From Cognatiluteimonas lumbrici (GTDB taxonomy: Bacteria > Pseudomonadota > Gammaproteobacteria > Xanthomonadales > Xanthomonadaceae), in NCBI RefSeq assembly GCF_006476065.1, contig NZ_ML636798.1:1098906-1162905 (forward strand): 64,000 bases of DNA. The letters are read 5' to 3'. A program made the translations under genes and the position numbers. Shown here in pieces: positions 60,997-64,000 of the stretch. Positions within the stretch are counted from its first letter, which is position 1. Each line of letters begins with the position of its first letter. Below the pieces are notes generated by a model. It had not been told where the DNA came from, ran no database searches, and worked only from the letters and a program-made list of their open reading frames with translations.

Positions 60997-61635
60997 TCAG
61001 GGACTTAGGAGGTCCCGGATGAGGCGCTCGTGGCGCTGCCGCTGCTGCGACAGCCGCAGCCTGCTGGCCCGGAAGATCGCGCACATGTCCTCGACCGCGG
61101 TTTCGAACACCTCGTTGACGATCACGTAGTCGAACTCGTCGTGGTGGGCCATCTCGTCGCGGGCCGCCGCCAGCCTGCGCGCGATGACTTCCTCGCTGTC
61201 CTGTCCGCGCGCGCGCATGCGCTGTTCCAGCGCATCCCTGGAGGGCGGCAGGATGAAGACTCCGACCGCGTCGGGCACCTGTGCGCGCACCTGGCGCGCG
61301 CCCTGCCAGTCGATCTCGAGCAGCACGTCCTTGCCCGCCGCCAGCTGCGGCTCGACCGACTGCCGCGCGGTGCCCTTCCAGTCGCCGTGCACGCGCGCGT
61401 GCTCGAAGAAGTCGCCGGCGGCGACCATGCGCTCGAACTCGGCCTCGCTGACGAAGTGGTAGTGCTCGTGGTGCCGCTCGCCGGGGCGCGGCGCGCGCGA
61501 GGTGAAGGAGATGGACAGGCAGATGTCGGGGTCGCGCGCCAGGCAGGCGTTGACGATGCTCGACTTGCCGGCGCCGGAGGGCGCGGCGACCACGAACAGG
61601 GTGCCGCGCAGCGGGGGCGATGCGGGCGTGCTCAT
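60997..61635 (-). CDS. gmk: Guanylate kinase (212 aa)
   Basis: Phosphorylates GMP to GDP. The P-loop is in FVVAAPSGAGKSSIVNACL, and the GMP-binding segments are SISFTSRAPRPGERHHEHYHFVS and DVLLEIDWQGARQVR. The ATG 61635 is coupled to yicC by ATGA; the long upstream frame is a shadow of yicC. Confidence 0.96.
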   Translation of the reverse strand: MSTPASPPLRGTLFVVAAPSGAGKSSIVNACLARDPDICLSISFTSRAPRPGERHHEHYHFVSEAEFERMVAAGDFFEHARVHGDWKGTARQSVEPQLAAGKDVLLEIDWQGARQVRAQVPDAVGVFILPPSRDALEQRMRARGQDSEEVIARRLAAARDEMAHHDEFDYVIVNEVFETAVEDMCAIFRASRLRLSQQRQRHERLIRDLLSP

Positions 61636-62489
61636 TCGATGTTCTGGGCCTGTTCCCGGATCTGGTCGATCAGCACCTTGAGCTCGACTGACGCGGCCGA
61701 GGTGCGCGCGTCCACCGACTTCGAGCCCAGGGTGTTGGCCTCGCGGTTGAACTCCTGCAGCAGGAAGTCCATGCGCCGCCCCACCGGGCGGTCCTGGCGG
61801 AGCACGCGGCGCAGTTCGGCGACGTGGGTGTCGAGCCGGTCCAGCTCCTCGTCCACGTCGAGCTTCTGCAGCCACAGCACCAGCTCCTGCTCCAGCCGGC
61901 CCGGGTCCGCCGGCTGCGACAGCTCGGCCAGGCGCGCTTCCAGCTTCCTGCGCTGGCCGGCCCGGATCGCCGGCATCAGTTCGCGCACGCTGGCCGCCAG
62001 GGCCTCGATGCCGTCCACCCGCTCCGCGATCGCGGCGGCCAGGCCGGCGCCCTCGCGCTCGCGCGCCGCGACGAACTCGTCCAGGACCGCATCCAGCAAC
62101 TCCAGCGCCATGGCGTGCAGCGCCTCGCTGTCCACCGGCCGGCTGCGCAGCACGCCGGGGAACTGCAGCAGCTCGGTCAGTTCGGCGCGCAGCATCGGGA
62201 ACTTCGCCTGCATGTCCATGCCGACGCGGGCCAGCCTGGCCACGACCGCGCCATCGAGCTCCAGCGTGCCGGCGCCTTCCGTGCGCAGGCGGAAGCCCAG
62301 CTCCAGCTTGCCGCGGTGGATACGCGCGGCCACGCGTTCGCGCATCGCAGGCTCGAGGGCGCGCAACTCTTCGGGCAGGCGCAGACCGACCTCGAGGAAG
62401 CGGTGGTTGACCGCACGCAGCTCGCAGGCCAGCGTGCCGGCCGGCCCCTGGCGCTCGCCGGAAGCGAAAGCGGTCATGCTTCGGATCAT
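61632..62489 (-). CDS. YicC family endoribonuclease (285 aa)
   Basis: YicC-type protein, a family shown to include endoribonucleases that act on RNA substrates. The N-terminus MIRSMTAFASGE, the segment CELRAVNHRFLEVGLRLPEELRALE and the C-terminus GRRMDFLLQEFNREANTLGSKS are diagnostic. The start ATG 62489 gives the usual N-terminus; the open frame upstream to 62525 adds an unconserved peptide. It is first in the run yicC-gmk and is divergent from rph, itself an RNase. Confidence 0.94.
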   Translation of the reverse strand: MIRSMTAFASGERQGPAGTLACELRAVNHRFLEVGLRLPEELRALEPAMRERVAARIHRGKLELGFRLRTEGAGTLELDGAVVARLARVGMDMQAKFPMLRAELTELLQFPGVLRSRPVDSEALHAMALELLDAVLDEFVAAREREGAGLAAAIAERVDGIEALAASVRELMPAIRAGQRRKLEARLAELSQPADPGRLEQELVLWLQKLDVDEELDRLDTHVAELRRVLRQDRPVGRRMDFLLQEFNREANTLGSKSVDARTSAASVELKVLIDQIREQAQNIE

Positions 62490-62544
62490 GCGGCGAGTAT
62501 GCCACCACGGGGCATGCGCGCTCACCGGGCCGGGGACCGCTGAC

Positions 62545-62553
62545 TGCTAGAAT
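62545..62553 (+). promoter_or_regulatory. Extended -10 promoter of rph
   Basis: TGCTAGAAT matches the extended -10 pattern TGnTATAAT at eight of nine defined or free positions and lies 43 bases before the rph ATG in the gap shared with yicC. Confidence 0.5.
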
Positions 62554-62596
62554 CGCCGGCCGCGCGGCTGCATCTCCGCGCCTCCACGGATAAGCC

Positions 62597-63346
62597 ATGC
62601 CCGACACCCCCGCCATCATCCGGCCCAGCGGCCGCGCGCCCGCGCAGATGCGAGACGTCTCCTTCGTCCGCGGCTTCACCCGCCACGCCGAGGGCTCGGT
62701 GCTGGTGGCGTTCGGCGACACCCGGGTGCTGTGCACCGCCAGCGTCGAGGCCCGTGTGCCGGCATTCCTGCGCGGCAAGGGCGAAGGCTGGGTCACCGCC
62801 GAGTACGGCATGCTGCCGCGCGCCACCCACACCCGCAGCGACCGCGAGGCGGCGCGCGGCAAGCAGGGCGGGCGCACGCTGGAGATCCAGCGCCTGGTCG
62901 GGCGCAGCCTGCGTGCCTGCGTGGACCGGGCCGCGCTCGGCGAACGCACCATCACCCTGGACTGCGACGTGCTGCAGGCCGACGGCGGCACCCGCACCGC
63001 CGCGATCACCGGCGCCTACGTGGCCCTGGTGGACGCCGTGGACGCGCTCATCGCGCGCGGCGAGATCAAGCCGCGCGGCGGGCGCTCGCCGGTGTTCGGC
63101 GCGGTGGCCGCGGTGTCGGTCGGCATCCACCGCGGCGTGCCGGTGCTCGACCTCGACTACGCCGAGGACAGCGCCTGCGACACCGACATGAACGTGGTCA
63201 TGAACGACGGCGGCGGCTTCATCGAACTGCAGGGCACCGCCGAGGGCCATGCCTTCCGGCGCGAGGAACTGGACGCGATGCTCACCCTCGCCGAGCAGGG
63301 GTGCCGGGAGCTGTTCGCGGCGCAGCGGGCGGCGCTCGCCGGCTGA
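62597..63346 (+). CDS. rph: Ribonuclease PH (249 aa)
   Basis: Phosphorolytic 3'-5' exoribonuclease that trims tRNA and other RNA 3' ends. [38 protein letters not shown], the phosphate-site segment [20 protein letters not shown] and [23 protein letters not shown] are intact, with [26 protein letters not shown] near the C-terminus. The length is typical (about 240 aa), so there is no truncation as in some E. coli strains. Confidence 0.96.
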   Translation: MPDTPAIIRPSGRAPAQMRDVSFVRGFTRHAEGSVLVAFGDTRVLCTASVEARVPAFLRGKGEGWVTAEYGMLPRATHTRSDREAARGKQGGRTLEIQRLVGRSLRACVDRAALGERTITLDCDVLQADGGTRTAAITGAYVALVDAVDALIARGEIKPRGGRSPVFGAVAAVSVGIHRGVPVLDLDYAEDSACDTDMNVVMNDGGGFIELQGTAEGHAFRREELDAMLTLAEQGCRELFAAQRAALAG

Positions 63347-63348
63347 CC

Positions 63349-63939
63349 GTGGACCTGGTGCTGGCCAGCGGCAACCCGGGCAAGCTCGCCGAACTGCGGC
63401 AGCTGCTCGAAGGCTCGGGACACGTCGTCCGGCCGCAATCGGAGTTCGGGGTCGGGGATGCCGAGGAAACCGGGCTCACCTTCGTCGAGAACGCCCTGCT
63501 GAAGGCACGCCACGCCGCACGGGCCACCGGCCTGCCGGCGCTGGCGGACGACTCCGGGCTGTGCGTGGACGCGCTCGGCGGCGCGCCCGGGCTGTACTCG
63601 GCCCGTTACGCCGGCGGCCACGGCGACGCGGCGCGCAACATCGAGCGCCTGTTGCGCGAACTGGAGGGCGTGCCCGACGACGCCCGCGGCGCACGCTTCC
63701 ATTGCGCCGTCGTGCTGTTGCGCCACGCGACCGACCCGCAACCGATCATCGCCGAGGGCAGCTGGTCGGGCCGCATCCTGCGCGCGCCCCGCGGCAGCGG
63801 CGGCTTCGGCTACGACCCGGTGTTCCTGGATCCCGAGAATGCACTCACCGCCGCCGAGCTCGAGCCCGCGGTCAAGAACACGATCAGCCACCGCGGCCGC
63901 GCGCTGGCCAGCCTGCGGCAGCGCCTCGACGAAATCTGA
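63349..63939 (+). CDS. rdgB: XTP/dITP pyrophosphatase RdgB (196 aa)
   Basis: House-cleaning enzyme of the Ham1 family that hydrolyses dITP, ITP and XTP to monophosphates. [64 protein letters not shown] and [13 protein letters not shown] are diagnostic. The start is GTG 63349, two bases after the rph stop. Confidence 0.96.
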   Translation: MDLVLASGNPGKLAELRQLLEGSGHVVRPQSEFGVGDAEETGLTFVENALLKARHAARATGLPALADDSGLCVDALGGAPGLYSARYAGGHGDAARNIERLLRELEGVPDDARGARFHCAVVLLRHATDPQPIIAEGSWSGRILRAPRGSGGFGYDPVFLDPENALTAAELEPAVKNTISHRGRALASLRQRLDEI

Positions 63940-64000
63940 TGCTGCAGGTGCCGCCGCTGTCGCTGTACGTGCACCTGCCCTGGTGCGTGCGCAAGTGCCC
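63939..64000 (+). CDS. hemW: HemW, N-terminal fragment (cut by window edge)
   Basis: First 20 codons of a radical SAM protein. LSLYVHLPWCVRKCP starts the CxxxCxxC cluster motif of HemW (formerly called oxygen-independent coproporphyrinogen oxidase-like), a haem chaperone. The ATG overlaps the rdgB stop (TGATG). The rdgB-hemW order is common in gammaproteobacteria. Confidence 0.85.
   Translation, partial: MLQVPPLSLYVHLPWCVRKC

Overview
The window is about 64 kb of very GC-rich, densely coding chromosome. Codon bias, gene content and gene order fit a gammaproteobacterium of the Xanthomonadaceae/Lysobacteraceae (Lysobacter, Luteimonas or Xanthomonas-like). Supporting points are a pgk-pyk-class I fba run with gapA and tkt nearby, a pilMNOPQ cluster divergent from mrcA, a yicC-gmk-rpoZ-spoT-ridA run divergent from rph-rdgB-hemW, and a REP-like palindrome beginning TGTAGGAGCGGC. 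This placement is inferred, not tested by phylogeny. Nothing looks like a prophage, insertion sequence, CRISPR array, tRNA or rRNA. No gap between genes exceeds 300 bases. The largest is 249 bp at 18730-18978 and holds one long GC hairpin.

Region by region: (1) 1-7279 is central carbon metabolism, mostly on the minus strand: gapA, a truncated haemoglobin, pgk, pyk, two small secreted TonB-C-like proteins and class I fba, with the end of cysK and a 7Fe ferredoxin gene (fdxA) on the plus strand. (2) 7390-20070 is an accessory block between gapA and tkt. It holds a secreted S1/P1-type nuclease, an ETHE1/Blh-like persulfide dioxygenase, a BlaI repressor with an M56 sensor protease carrying a TonB-C tail, and a six-gene minus-strand operon: sqr, a DUF2892 membrane protein, an RND adaptor and pump, thioredoxin 2 and a second SQR-like flavoprotein. 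That operon diverges from a two-cysteine ArsR repressor of the BigR/SqrR type. An AraC-family regulator follows. (3) 20071-23416 holds tkt and a dicarboxylate:cation symporter. (4) 23576-31808 holds three overlapping histidine-kinase genes: a cytosolic giant with nine HAMP units and three receivers, a second hybrid kinase, and a small kinase-like protein without recognisable ATP-site residues.

(5) 31805-38599 is a MoxR/Bat operon: moxR, a DUF58 gene, a DUF4381 gene, batA, a batB-batC fusion and batD. (6) 38719-46291 is pilMNOPQ (type IV pilus alignment complex and secretin), divergent from penicillin-binding protein 1A. (7) 46339-51826 holds a nucleotidyltransferase-like gene, gltA, rpmE2, a nucleoside hydrolase and recG. 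(8) 51919-57889 is a complete group 2 Mrp Na+/H+ antiporter operon with subunits A and B fused. (9) 57897-62489 is yicC-gmk-rpoZ-spoT-ridA (nucleotide and stringent-response housekeeping). (10) 62597-64000 is rph, rdgB and the start of hemW.

Most genes within operons are coupled by ATGA, GTGA or TGATG overlaps, which supports the chosen starts. The parts of most biological interest are the sulfide/persulfide operon with its own RND pump, thioredoxin and palindromic operator; the BlaI/M56 pair with two operators exactly 30 bp apart; and the HAMP-array kinase cluster with its degenerate third kinase.
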